A DNA stretch of 64,000 bases from Ideonella sp. A 288. Lineage in GTDB: Bacteria; Pseudomonadota; Gammaproteobacteria; Burkholderiales; Burkholderiaceae_C. The stretch covers positions 87,964 to 151,963 of the forward strand of contig NZ_MWLO01000141.1 of assembly GCF_002198735.1 (NCBI RefSeq), written 5' to 3'. The notes under the pieces were generated by a model, which saw only the letters and a program-made list of their open reading frames with translations, did no database searches and was not told the origin of the DNA. Shown here one piece after another: positions 1 to 8,330 of this stretch; the first letter of the stretch is position 1; each line of letters begins with the position of its first letter. The position numbers and the translations under genes were made by a program.

Positions 1-88
1 GGGCCTTTGTCGGGAGTCATTTCGGGCACAAACTCTCCGCGGCCACCCCAAGAATCTCGCGCATCCGACGCCCCACCGGGAGATCGAC

Positions 89-3000
89 ATGCCATCACTC
101 CAGCCCGCCCCCGCCCTGCGCGACTACCGCCTGGCCGACAACCTGTCGGCCACCACCGGCGCGGTGTTCCTCACCGGCACGCAGGCGCTGGTGCGGCTGC
201 TGCTGGCGCAGCGCGCGGTGGACGACCACGCGGGGCTGAAGACCGCCGGCTTCGTCTCCGGCTACCGCGGCAGCCCGCTGGGCATGGTCGACCAGCAGTT
301 GTGGAAGGCCAAGCCGCTGCTCGATGCCGCCGGCGTGCAGTTCCTGCCGGCCATCAACGAAGACCTGGCCGCCACCGCCTGCCTGGGCGTGCAGCGCGTG
401 GGGCTGGACCCCAAGCGCACGGTGGATGGCGTGTATGCGATGTGGTACGGCAAGGGGCCGGGTGTCGACCGCTCGGGCGACGCGCTGAAGCACGGCAACG
501 TCTACGGTTCGTCGCCGCTGGGCGGCGTGCTGGTGGTGTGCGGCGACGACCACGGCTGCGTCTCGTCGAGCACGCCGCACCAGAGCGACGGCGCGCTGCA
601 GGCCTGGAGCATGCCGCTGGTGCACCCGGCCAACGTGGCCGAGTACCTGGAGTTCGGCCTGTACGGCTGGGCGCTCAGCCGCTTCTCGGGCGCCTGGGTC
701 GGCTTCAAGGCGATCAGCGAGGTGGTCGAGTCGGGCATGACGGTGGACCTGGACACGGTGCCACACCACCTGGAGCTGCCGGTGGACCCCGCGCCGGGCG
801 TGAACCTGCACATCCGCACGGTGGACCTGCCTTCGCTCGAGTTGGAAGTGCGCCTGGCCCACAAGCTCGACGCGGTGCGGGCCTTCGCGCAGGTGAACGC
901 GATCGACAAGCACATCGTCGCCAGCCCGCGCGCCACGCTGGGCATCGTCACCGTCGGCAAGGCGCACTACGACTTCATGGAGGTGCTGCGCCGGCTCGAC
1001 CTCGACCCCAACGCGCTGGCCGCCGCCGGCGTGCGCGTGTACAAGGTGGGGCTGGTGTTTCCGCTCGAGCCCACGCGCATCGTCGCGTTCGCGCAGGGCC
1101 TGACCGACCTGCTGGTGATCGAGGAGAAGGCCCCCGTCGTCGAGCGCCAGATCAAGGAACTGCTGTACCACCGGCCCGACGCGCAGCGCCCCCGCGTGGT
1201 GGGCAAGACCGACGAGCATGGCCGCGCCGTGTTGTCGTCACTCGGCGAACTGCGGCCCTCGCGCATCATGGCCACGGTGGCCGACTGGCTGGCGCGGCTG
1301 AACCCGGCGCTCGACCGCCGCCACCTGGTGGTGGACTTTCTCGAGCCCGCGCTGCTGCACAACGAGGCCGACGGCGTGCGCCGCCAACCCTACTTCTGCT
1401 CGGGCTGCCCCCACAACACCAGCACGCGGCTGCCCGAGGGCTCGCGCGCGCAGGCCGGCATCGGCTGCCACTTCATGGCCAGCTGGATGGAGCGCGGCAC
1501 CTCGGGCCTGATCCAGATGGGTGCCGAGGGCGTCGACTGGGCGGCGCAGTCGCGCTTTTCCACCGAGCGGCATGTGTTCCAGAACCTGGGCGACGGCACC
1601 TACTTCCACTCGGGCCTGCTGGCCATCCGGCAGGCCGTGGCGGCGAAGGCCACGCTCACCTACAAGATCCTCTACAACGACGCGGTGGCGATGACCGGCG
1701 GCCAGCCGGTGGACGGCAGCACCAGCGTGCCGCAGATCGCGCGGCAGGTGGAGGCCGAGGGCGTGCGCCAGCTGGCCATCGTCTCCGACGACATCGGCAA
1801 GTACCGCGGGCAGCAGGGCCAGTTCCCGCCGGCCACCACCTTCCACGACCGCAGCGAACTCGACGCGGTGCAGCGCCGGCTGCGCGAGGTGGACGGCGTC
1901 ACCGTGCTGATCTACGAGCAAACCTGCGCCGCCGAGAAGCGCCGCCGCCGCAAGAAGAAGGAGCTGGACGATCCGCCGCGGCGCCTGTTCATCAACCAGG
2001 CGGTGTGCGAAGGCTGTGGCGATTGCGGCCAGGCCAGCAACTGCCTCAGCGTGGTGCCGGTGGAGACCGACTGGGGCCGCAAGCGCCAGATCGAGCAGAG
2101 CTCGTGCAACAAGGACTACTCGTGCGTCGACGGCTTCTGCCCCAGCTTCGTCTCGGTGCACGGCGGGCGGCTGAAGCGCCGCGCGGCCGGCGGCTTCGAC
2201 GCGGCCGACCTGGCGCGCGAGGCCGATGCGCTGCCGCCACCGCCGGCCTGGGCCTGGACCGGCCCGTTCGACCTGCTGGTCACCGGCGTCGGCGGCACCG
2301 GCGTGGTGACCATCGGCGCGCTGGTGGCAATGGCCGCTCACCTTGAGGGCAAGCAGGCCTCGGTGCTCGACTTCATGGGCTTTGCGCAGAAGGGCGGCTC
2401 GGTGCTCAGCTTCGTGCGGCTGGCGCCGACGGCCGACCTGCTGAACCAGGTGCGCATCGACACCCAGCAGGCCGACGTGCTGCTGGCCTGCGACCTGGTG
2501 GTGGGCGCCTCGCCCGACGCGCTGGGCACCGTGAAGCCCGGCCGCACCGTGATCCTGGCCAACACGCACGAGGTGCCCACCGCCACCTTCGTGCGCCAGC
2601 CCGACGCCACGCTGCACGCCGCGGCGCTGCTGGCCAAGATGAGGCACGCGGTGGGCAACGACGCGCTGCTGGCCACGCTCGATGTCCAGGCCATCGCGCA
2701 GGCACTGATGGGCGACACGCTGCCGTCGAACATCGTGATGCTGGGCGCCTGCTGGCAGCGCGGGCTGGTGCCGCTGAGCCATGCGGCGCTGATGCGCGCG
2801 ATCGAACTCAACGGCGTGGCGGTGCAGGCCAACCAGACCGCCTTCACGCTGGGGCGGCTGGCGATGGCCGCGCCCGACGCGCTGCGCCGCCTGGGCGGCG
2901 CCGGCCAGGCCCGGGTGCCTGTGCCTTCGGTCGAGCCGCTCGATGGGCCCGACGGCCTGCTGGCTCGCCGCGTGGCCTTCCTCACCGCCTACCAGGACGC

Positions 3001-3646
3001 CGCCTGGGCCGGCCGCTACCGAGACCGCGTCGAGCGCGTGCGCGCGGCCGAGCTGTCGCTGGGCGAGGCCGGCCGGCCGCTGCGCCTGACCCGCGCGGTG
3101 GCGCAGGGCCTGGCCAAGCTGATGGCGGTGAAGGACGAGTACGAGGTGGCGCGGCTGTACAGCGACGGCGGCTTCCAGGCGGCACTGGACGCGCAGTTCG
3201 AAGGGTATGAGCGCGTGAGCGTGCACCTGGCCCCGCCGCTGCTGGCTCGCCGCGGCCCCGACGGCCATCCGCGCAAGATCGAGTTCGGCGCCTGGGCGCT
3301 GCGCGCGATGGCGTGGCTGGCCCATGGCAAGCGGCTGCGCGGCGGCGTGCTCGACGTCTTCGGCCACACCGCCGAGCGCAGGATGGAGCGGCAGTTGCTG
3401 GCCGACTACGAAGCCCTGCTCGACGAGGTGCTGGCCCACCTGCGGCCAGACCGCCTCGAGCCTGCCCTGCGCCTGGCGCGTCTGCCCGAGGGCGTGCGCG
3501 GCTACGGCCATGTCAAGCTGGCCAGCGTGGCCACGGTGCGGGCGCAGTGGACGGGTCTGCTCGACCACTTCCACGGCCGTGCAGTCGAGCCGGTGGCACA
3601 GGCGCTGGCGATGCCCCGGCGCGTGAAGGGTGTTGCAGAGCTGTGA
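89..3646 (+). CDS. Indolepyruvate ferredoxin oxidoreductase, fused single-chain form
   Basis: A 1185-residue 2-oxoacid:acceptor oxidoreductase, expected to convert indolepyruvate or other aryl/branched 2-oxoacids plus CoA to acyl-CoA with reduction of a ferredoxin. The N-terminal ~600 residues form the thiamine-diphosphate half. A Cys-rich 4Fe-4S segment starts near residue 640 (CEGCGDC, then further Cys through FCPSF). From about residue 733 a gamma-type domain begins with GVGGTGVVTIG. The length matches the fused aerobic-proteobacterial form rather than the two-subunit archaeal IorAB. The ATG at 89 is preceded by a GGGAG-like ribosome binding site. The next gene starts 10 bases after the stop. 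Family assignment is firm; the physiological substrate is inferred. Confidence 0.93.
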   Translation: MPSLQPAPALRDYRLADNLSATTGAVFLTGTQALVRLLLAQRAVDDHAGLKTAGFVSGYRGSPLGMVDQQLWKAKPLLDAAGVQFLPAINEDLAATACLGVQRVGLDPKRTVDGVYAMWYGKGPGVDRSGDALKHGNVYGSSPLGGVLVVCGDDHGCVSSSTPHQSDGALQAWSMPLVHPANVAEYLEFGLYGWALSRFSGAWVGFKAISEVVESGMTVDLDTVPHHLELPVDPAPGVNLHIRTVDLPSLELEVRLAHKLDAVRAFAQVNAIDKHIVASPRATLGIVTVGKAHYDFMEVLRRLDLDPNALAAAGVRVYKVGLVFPLEPTRIVAFAQGLTDLLVIEEKAPVVERQIKELLYHRPDAQRPRVVGKTDEHGRAVLSSLGELRPSRIMATVADWLARLNPALDRRHLVVDFLEPALLHNEADGVRRQPYFCSGCPHNTSTRLPEGSRAQAGIGCHFMASWMERGTSGLIQMGAEGVDWAAQSRFSTERHVFQNLGDGTYFHSGLLAIRQAVAAKATLTYKILYNDAVAMTGGQPVDGSTSVPQIARQVEAEGVRQLAIVSDDIGKYRGQQGQFPPATTFHDRSELDAVQRRLREVDGVTVLIYEQTCAAEKRRRRKKKELDDPPRRLFINQAVCEGCGDCGQASNCLSVVPVETDWGRKRQIEQSSCNKDYSCVDGFCPSFVSVHGGRLKRRAAGGFDAADLAREADALPPPPAWAWTGPFDLLVTGVGGTGVVTIGALVAMAAHLEGKQASVLDFMGFAQKGGSVLSFVRLAPTADLLNQVRIDTQQADVLLACDLVVGASPDALGTVKPGRTVILANTHEVPTATFVRQPDATLHAAALLAKMRHAVGNDALLATLDVQAIAQALMGDTLPSNIVMLGACWQRGLVPLSHAALMRAIELNGVAVQANQTAFTLGRLAMAAPDALRRLGGAGQARVPVPSVEPLDGPDGLLARRVAFLTAYQDAAWAGRYRDRVERVRAAELSLGEAGRPLRLTRAVAQGLAKLMAVKDEYEVARLYSDGGFQAALDAQFEGYERVSVHLAPPLLARRGPDGHPRKIEFGAWALRAMAWLAHGKRLRGGVLDVFGHTAERRMERQLLADYEALLDEVLAHLRPDRLEPALRLARLPEGVRGYGHVKLASVATVRAQWTGLLDHFHGRAVEPVAQALAMPRRVKGVAEL

Positions 3647-3656
3647 TGATCGACGC

Positions 3657-4154
3657 ATGCGCCTGACCCTGTTCCGCTTCGACACGCCCGCCTCGGTGGC
3701 CGACTGGTCGCCGATCGACGACGCCGTGATGGGCGGCTGCTCAACCAGCCGGTTGCGGGCCGACCCGGCCGGGCACGCGGTGTTCGAGGGCGAGGTGTCG
3801 CTGCGCCACGGCGGCGGCTTTGCCTCGGTGCGCACCCGGCCGCTGCCGCTGGGGCTGGCCGGCGCGCAGGCCTGCGTGATCGAGCTGTGCGGCGACGGGC
3901 GCCGCTACAAGCTGAACCTGCGCACCGACGACGGCTTCGACGGCGTCAACCACCAGGCCCAGTTCGACCCGCCGTTGGGCACCTGGACCACGCTGCGCCT
4001 GCCGTTGTCGGCCTTCGCCGCCACCTGGCGCGGCCGGCCGGTGCCCGGCGCGGCGCCGCTGGACCCGGCGCAACTGCGCCAGATCGGCCTGATGACGGCC
4101 GACCGCCAGGCCGGGCCGTTCGCGCTGGCGGTGCGGGCCATCGGCCTGGTCTGA
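3657..4154 (+). CDS. CIA30-family protein (complex I intermediate-associated type)
   Basis: A 165-residue soluble protein with the hallmarks of the CIA30 / NADH:ubiquinone oxidoreductase intermediate-associated family: DDAVMGG near residue 23, a GGGFAS segment, and GDGRRYKLNLR in the middle. The fold is a galactose-binding-like beta sandwich. Bacterial members have no settled role and no catalytic residues are evident. I chose the ATG at 3657 over an in-frame GTG at 3630 because the latter lies inside the upstream gene and adds residues unlike the family. The 10-base gap suggests cotranscription with the oxidoreductase. Confidence 0.85.
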   Translation: MRLTLFRFDTPASVADWSPIDDAVMGGCSTSRLRADPAGHAVFEGEVSLRHGGGFASVRTRPLPLGLAGAQACVIELCGDGRRYKLNLRTDDGFDGVNHQAQFDPPLGTWTTLRLPLSAFAATWRGRPVPGAAPLDPAQLRQIGLMTADRQAGPFALAVRAIGLV

Positions 4155-4199
4155 GCGGGCCCCACGCGGGCCACTTCCGGGCCCGCGGACAATGCCGCG

Positions 4200-5120
4200 A
4201 TGCCCGCCGCCGACGCCGACGCCCACCCCACCGTGTCCGCCGCCCAGGTGCGGACGGCCCAGATGCTGATCTTCATCACGCCGGCACTGTGGAGCGTCAA
4301 CTACCTCGCCGCGCGCTGGGCGCCGGGGGTGATCGCGCCGCATGCGCTGGCCCTGGGCCGCTGGGCGGTGGCCGCGCTGGTGCTGGCGCTGTTCTGCCGG
4401 CACGAACTGGTCGCCAAGCGCCGGCACATCGCCGCCGAATGGAAGCAGTTGCTGGTGCTCGGCGCGCTGGGCATGTGGGTGTGCGGCGCCTTCGTCTACA
4501 TCGGCGGGCGCAGCACCACGGCCATCAACATCGGGCTGCTGTACTCGGTGTCGCCGGTGCTGGTGGCGCTGGCTTCGGCGCTGTGGTTGCACGAGCGGCT
4601 GGGGCCGCGGCAACTGGTGGGCGTGGCGCTGGCACTGGCCGGCGTGGCGCACATCCTGGTGAAGGGCGAATGGGCGGCGCTGGGGCAGCTGCGCATCAAC
4701 CCCGGCGATGCCTGGATCGCCATCGCGGTGGCCTGCTGGACGGCCTATTCGCTGCTGCTGCGCGCGTGGCCCTCGGCCTTCGGGCCGCTGGCGCGGCTGA
4801 CGCTGGTGGCCGCGGCCGGCGTGGTGGTGCTGCTGCCCTTCACGCTGTGGGAGGCGCTGGCCTGGCTGCCCACCGAGCTGTCGTGGAAGAGCGCCGGCCT
4901 GGTGCTGGCCACCGCGCTGCTGCCCGGGGCCGGGGCCTACGGCGCCTTCTCGATGATGCAGCGCGCACTGGGCGCGGCGCGGGTGTCGATGGTGCTGTAC
5001 CTGGGGCCGCTGTACAGCGCGCTGATCGGCTGGGCGGTGCTGGGCGAGCGCATCGAGGCCTTCCACGGCCTGGGCGCGCTGATGATCCTGCCGGGCATCT
5101 GGCTGGCCACGCGGCGCTGA
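4200..5120 (+). CDS. EamA/DMT-superfamily transporter
   Basis: A 306-residue inner-membrane protein with about ten hydrophobic segments in two similar halves, typical of the 10-TMS drug/metabolite exporter (EamA, RhaT) group. The first repeat starts near residue 22 (LIFITPALWSVNYLAARWAP) and the second near residue 180. LYSVSPVLVAL and LYLGPLYSALIGW are the usual end-of-repeat motifs. Substrate cannot be predicted; relatives export amino acids and other metabolites. It starts 45 bases after the CIA30-like gene on the same strand. Confidence 0.88.
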   Translation: MPAADADAHPTVSAAQVRTAQMLIFITPALWSVNYLAARWAPGVIAPHALALGRWAVAALVLALFCRHELVAKRRHIAAEWKQLLVLGALGMWVCGAFVYIGGRSTTAINIGLLYSVSPVLVALASALWLHERLGPRQLVGVALALAGVAHILVKGEWAALGQLRINPGDAWIAIAVACWTAYSLLLRAWPSAFGPLARLTLVAAAGVVVLLPFTLWEALAWLPTELSWKSAGLVLATALLPGAGAYGAFSMMQRALGAARVSMVLYLGPLYSALIGWAVLGERIEAFHGLGALMILPGIWLATRR

Positions 5121-5248
5121 CCCCGCGCTGCCGGGCCAAGGCGCCACGTTCGCCAGCGCACCGACGCCACAGCCCCCGGCGCACTACCTTGGAGGCTCGG
5201 CGAGTGCCCGCATCGCGCGGTGCACCACCGCCACACAAGGAGCACCCC

Positions 5249-5836
5249 ATGGCCTTCACACGCACACTGTCCGCCGCCGTCGCACTGACCGTGGCGGCTG
5301 CCGGCCTGGCGTTCGCGCAGCCCCAGGGGCGGGACGATCGCCCAGGGCGCGACGACCGAGGCCGCGGCGAGCAATCGCGCGGCAACGGCCCTCAGGATCG
5401 CCGCAACGACAACGCCAACCGCCCGGACCGCCCCCAGCCGGGCGACCGCGGCAACGGCTGGCAGCGCCGCGACGACCGCGGCGTGCCACCCGCCTCCGGG
5501 GGCCGCTGGGAGGGCCGCTTCGATGGCCAGGGCCGCGACGGGCGACGGGCAGACCGCTTCGACGGGCCAGGCCGCGACGGGCGCTGGGCCGACCGCGGCA
5601 TGGGACCGGGCGCCAACTATCGCTGGGCCGACCCCGGCCGCGGGCGCGACGGAAGCTACTACCGCGGCGGCCGCCTGCCCCCGCAGTACAACAACCGCTA
5701 CTACGTGGTCGACGACTGGCGCGGCCACCGCCTGAATGCGCCGCCGCGCGGCTACCACTGGGTGCAGGCCGGCGGCGACTACCTGCTGGTGGCCATCACC
5801 ACCGGCATCATCCTGGAACTGCTGCTGAGCAACTGA
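5249..5836 (+). CDS. RcnB-family periplasmic protein with Arg/Asp/Gly-rich repeats
   Basis: A 195-residue exported protein. An N-terminal signal peptide (AVALTVAAAGLAFA, cleavage before QPQG) is followed by about 110 residues of low-complexity R/D/G/N sequence. A C-terminal RcnB-like domain of about 45 residues follows (YYVVDDWRGHRL then PPRGYHWVQAGGDYLLV) and ends in a hydrophobic stretch. RcnB in E. coli is a periplasmic factor in nickel/cobalt homeostasis, but the many RcnB-like proteins of Burkholderiales are mostly uncharacterised. No metal-efflux gene lies nearby, so a metal role is unproven. The middle contains two near-identical 13-residue repeats. An AAGGAG-type site precedes the ATG. 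Confidence 0.8.
   Translation: MAFTRTLSAAVALTVAAAGLAFAQPQGRDDRPGRDDRGRGEQSRGNGPQDRRNDNANRPDRPQPGDRGNGWQRRDDRGVPPASGGRWEGRFDGQGRDGRRADRFDGPGRDGRWADRGMGPGANYRWADPGRGRDGSYYRGGRLPPQYNNRYYVVDDWRGHRLNAPPRGYHWVQAGGDYLLVAITTGIILELLLSN
5516..5593 (+). repeat. Tandem 39-bp repeat inside the RcnB-like gene
   Basis: Two adjacent 39-base units (5516-5554 and 5555-5593) encode RFDGQGRDGRRAD and RFDGPGRDGRWAD. A third degenerate copy (ADRGMGPGANYRWADP) follows. The repeats stay in frame, so unit-number changes would lengthen or shorten the flexible charged linker without breaking the gene. Confidence 0.75.
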
Positions 5837-5876
5837 GCCCGGCAGGGGCCGGGCCGGCACGTGGCCGCCGCCACGT
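5837..5876. terminator. Candidate bidirectional terminator (two GC hairpins)
   Basis: The 58-base gap between convergent genes contains two hairpins: GCCCGGC/GCCGGGC (5837-5853) and ACGTGGC-CGCC-GCCACGT (5859-5876). There is no T-run, so intrinsic termination is only suggested by position. Confidence 0.4.
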
Positions 5877-5894
5877 CCGCGCCCGGCGGCAGGG

Positions 5895-6956
5895 TCAGTC
5901 CAGCACCCTGGCCAGCACGCGGTTCTCGTGCGACTCGTCGCCCAGGCGAAACACCGTGGCGCCGTGGTCGACGTAGCCGCGACGGCGATAGAAGGCCAGC
6001 GCACGCGCGTTGTGCACCCAGGGCGTGAGCCACAGCACCCGCGCCCCGCGCGCGGCGGCCCGCCGCTCGGCCTCGGCGAGCAGCCGCGTGCCGAGGTGCT
6101 GGCCGGTGAACCGCTCCTGCACGTACAGCCGGTCGAGCTCGGCCTGCGCCGTGGCTGGCAGGCCGCCCGGCACCATGGCCTGCGCCACCCCCAGGCTCAC
6201 CTGCGCGAAGCCCAGCAGGTGGCCGTCGCGCTCGGCCACGATCAGCTCGGTGCCGGTGCGGCCGATCAACGCGGCCAGGGTGTCGGGCGCGAAGGCCGAC
6301 AGCGCCTCGTCGGCGATCGGCGGGCGGACGCCCTGCGTGGCATAGGTGTCGAGGAACACCTGCTGCGCCAGCACCGCCAGGCAGCGCGCATCGGCCGACG
6401 TGGCGGCGCGCAGGCGCCACGGTGCGGCTTGGTCGCTGGCCGGCGCGGCGCGGGCCGTGGGATCGGGGGCCAGCCAGACCATGCGCACCGAGTCGTGGTC
6501 GACACCGTCGAAGCGCATCGCCCGGTGTTCCACCGACACGCGCACGAAGCCCACGCGCTCGTACAGCCGCAGCGCGCGCGCGTTGTCGGCCCGCGCCTCC
6601 AGCACCACGCGTTCGAGGCCGCGCGCCCGCGCCCTGGCCAGGCAGGCGCGCAGCAGCCGTTCGCCCAGGCCCTGGCCACGGTGGCTGGGCAGCAGGCCCA
6701 TGCCCAGCGAGCCGGTGTGCGCCAGCGCATGCGCCCACGACGGGAAGATGTCGCACCAACCCACCACGCGACCGCCGTCGAGCACGACGAACTGCGCCAC
6801 GTCGGCCGCCAGGCCATCACGCACGAAGTCGCGCACGCGCTCCATCGGTGGCGCCTCGATCTGCGCCAGGTAGCGCCGCTCGCGGGCCACCGTGTCGAGG
6901 CAGGCGTGGAAGCCTTCGATGTGCGCTTCGGCGATGGGAACGATGTCGATGGCCAT
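5895..6956 (-). CDS. Tandem double-GNAT acetyltransferase
   Basis: A 353-residue protein of two fused GNAT N-acetyltransferase domains, about residues 1-165 and 185-353. The first carries the acetyl-CoA loop HRGQGLGERLL. The second carries FTGQHLGTRLL followed by LTPWVHNARALAFYRRRGY. Both halves keep the C-terminal N-ARAL-LY/FY signature (NARALRLYERVGF in the first). The acceptor is unknown: such proteins acetylate amines on small molecules or proteins. The start is placed at MAIDIVP, because upstream codons run through a GGGCGT microsatellite encoding His-Ala repeats, which is unlikely coding sequence. The two domains are only distantly alike, so this is a fusion rather than a recent duplication. 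Confidence 0.87.
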   Translation of the reverse strand: MAIDIVPIAEAHIEGFHACLDTVARERRYLAQIEAPPMERVRDFVRDGLAADVAQFVVLDGGRVVGWCDIFPSWAHALAHTGSLGMGLLPSHRGQGLGERLLRACLARARARGLERVVLEARADNARALRLYERVGFVRVSVEHRAMRFDGVDHDSVRMVWLAPDPTARAAPASDQAAPWRLRAATSADARCLAVLAQQVFLDTYATQGVRPPIADEALSAFAPDTLAALIGRTGTELIVAERDGHLLGFAQVSLGVAQAMVPGGLPATAQAELDRLYVQERFTGQHLGTRLLAEAERRAAARGARVLWLTPWVHNARALAFYRRRGYVDHGATVFRLGDESHENRVLARVLD

Positions 6957-6964
6957 GGTGCTCG

Positions 6965-6997
<33 letters not shown>

Positions 6998-7017
6998 GAT
7001 AGCGGCCGCCGGGCCGG

Positions 7018-8232
7018 TCAGCCGTCCACCGTGAAGCGCAGCCCGGCATGGGCCTCCAGCCGCCGCACCAGCGGCAAGCCCATCGCAGCGCCGGGGGTCC
7101 AGACGCCGCCGCCGGTGGCGTGGTGGTCGATGTCGTGCAGCAGGCACAGCGCGCTCTCGGTGACCATGCGCGAGGTGGCACCGTAGCCCGGGTCGCGGTG
7201 GCCGCTCACCGTGGCCTGCAGGCGGCGGCCATCGGCCGTCTGACCGGTGAAGCGCAGTTCGAAGCCGCCCCGCTCGCGCTGCGCGGCACTGGGCCCGCTG
7301 CCGGGCTGCGGCAGGGCCAGGCGGCGCAGCAGCGCACGCGTCGGCGCAAAGCCCAGCAGCGCGCCCTGCACCCGCGTCAGACCGGCCAGCGCCAGCGCCC
7401 GGCGGTGCCCGGCCGCACCGTCTCCGGTGAGCTGGCGCTCGTCGTAGACGAAGTCGCGGCCCCAGGGGTGGCCGCGCAGCGCGTTGGTGCGGTGCACGTT
7501 CTTGGTGTTGATGGTGGCCATCACGAAGGGGCCGGCCCAGGCCTGCGCCCAGTCGTCCCACACCGCCCCCTGGCCATCGGGCTGCGGCGGGCCACTGAAG
7601 CCGGGCGTCAGCGCGAAGGGGTCGGCCATCGCGCGGGCCACGCGGGGGCTGCGTGCGGCGGCCTCGAAGGTGGCCAGCGCACTGGCGGCGGTGCCACCCG
7701 ACAGCCCGCCGCGCAGCATCTGCACCCGCCCGCGCACCTGCACCAGCGGCCGGCCGAAGCGGCGACGTGAAGCGTGCTGCAGCACCACCACGCCCAGGTC
7801 GAAGGGGATGGAGTCGAACCCGCACGAGAACACGATGCGGGCACCATTGGCCCGCGCCGGCGCCTGCAGGCGGCCGATCATCTGCGCCATCCACGCCGGT
7901 TCGCCGCAGAGGTCGACATAGTCGGTGCCGGCCCGGGCGCAGGCGGTGACGATGGCCGCGCCATGTTTCTGATAGGGCCCGACGGTGCTGATGACCACCC
8001 GGGCCCGGCCCGCGAGTTCGGCCAGCGCGGCCGGGTCGGTGGCATCGGCGGCGATCAGCGGCAGCCCGGCCGGCGCGCCGATGCGGTCGCGCACCGCCGC
8101 CAGGCGCTGCAGGCTGCGGCCGGCCAACGCCCAGGCCAGGCCCTCGCCGCTGCGGGCCAGCAGCGCTTCGGCCACCAGCTGCCCGGTGAAGCCCGTGGCG
8201 CCAAAGAGCACCACGTCAAATGAGCGCCTCAT
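7018..8232 (-). CDS. Saccharopine-dehydrogenase-like / trans-acting enoyl-reductase-family protein
   Basis: A 404-residue protein with an N-terminal NAD(P)-binding Rossmann segment (VVLFGATGFTGQLVAEALL, residues ~8-26) and family blocks VVISTVGPYQKHG, GTDYVDLCGE and FSCGFDSIPFDLGV. This pattern defines the saccharopine-dehydrogenase-like family that includes mycobacterial trans-acting enoyl reductase and eukaryotic SCCPDH. True lysine-pathway activity is unlikely; the bacterial members are generally of unknown substrate. The start MRRSF was chosen because it leads straight into the Rossmann strand. It is followed downstream by the double-GNAT gene on the same strand. Confidence 0.85.
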   Translation of the reverse strand: MRRSFDVVLFGATGFTGQLVAEALLARSGEGLAWALAGRSLQRLAAVRDRIGAPAGLPLIAADATDPAALAELAGRARVVISTVGPYQKHGAAIVTACARAGTDYVDLCGEPAWMAQMIGRLQAPARANGARIVFSCGFDSIPFDLGVVVLQHASRRRFGRPLVQVRGRVQMLRGGLSGGTAASALATFEAAARSPRVARAMADPFALTPGFSGPPQPDGQGAVWDDWAQAWAGPFVMATINTKNVHRTNALRGHPWGRDFVYDERQLTGDGAAGHRRALALAGLTRVQGALLGFAPTRALLRRLALPQPGSGPSAAQRERGGFELRFTGQTADGRRLQATVSGHRDPGYGATSRMVTESALCLLHDIDHHATGGGVWTPGAAMGLPLVRRLEAHAGLRFTVDG

Positions 8233-8330
8233 GAAGGCATCGTCGCATGCCGACACCTGAACAGTCTGAACGACACCACTGCCAGCAGTGCGGGCGCGGG
8301 CCGGGCGGCGCGGAGCACGCGAGGGGCCGA

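Noticed and set aside
1238..3835. 865-residue open frame antisense to the indolepyruvate oxidoreductase
   Set aside because: Composition is His/Arg/Gln/Ala-rich without domains, as expected from the reverse strand of a high-GC gene; the plus-strand protein is a clear family member.
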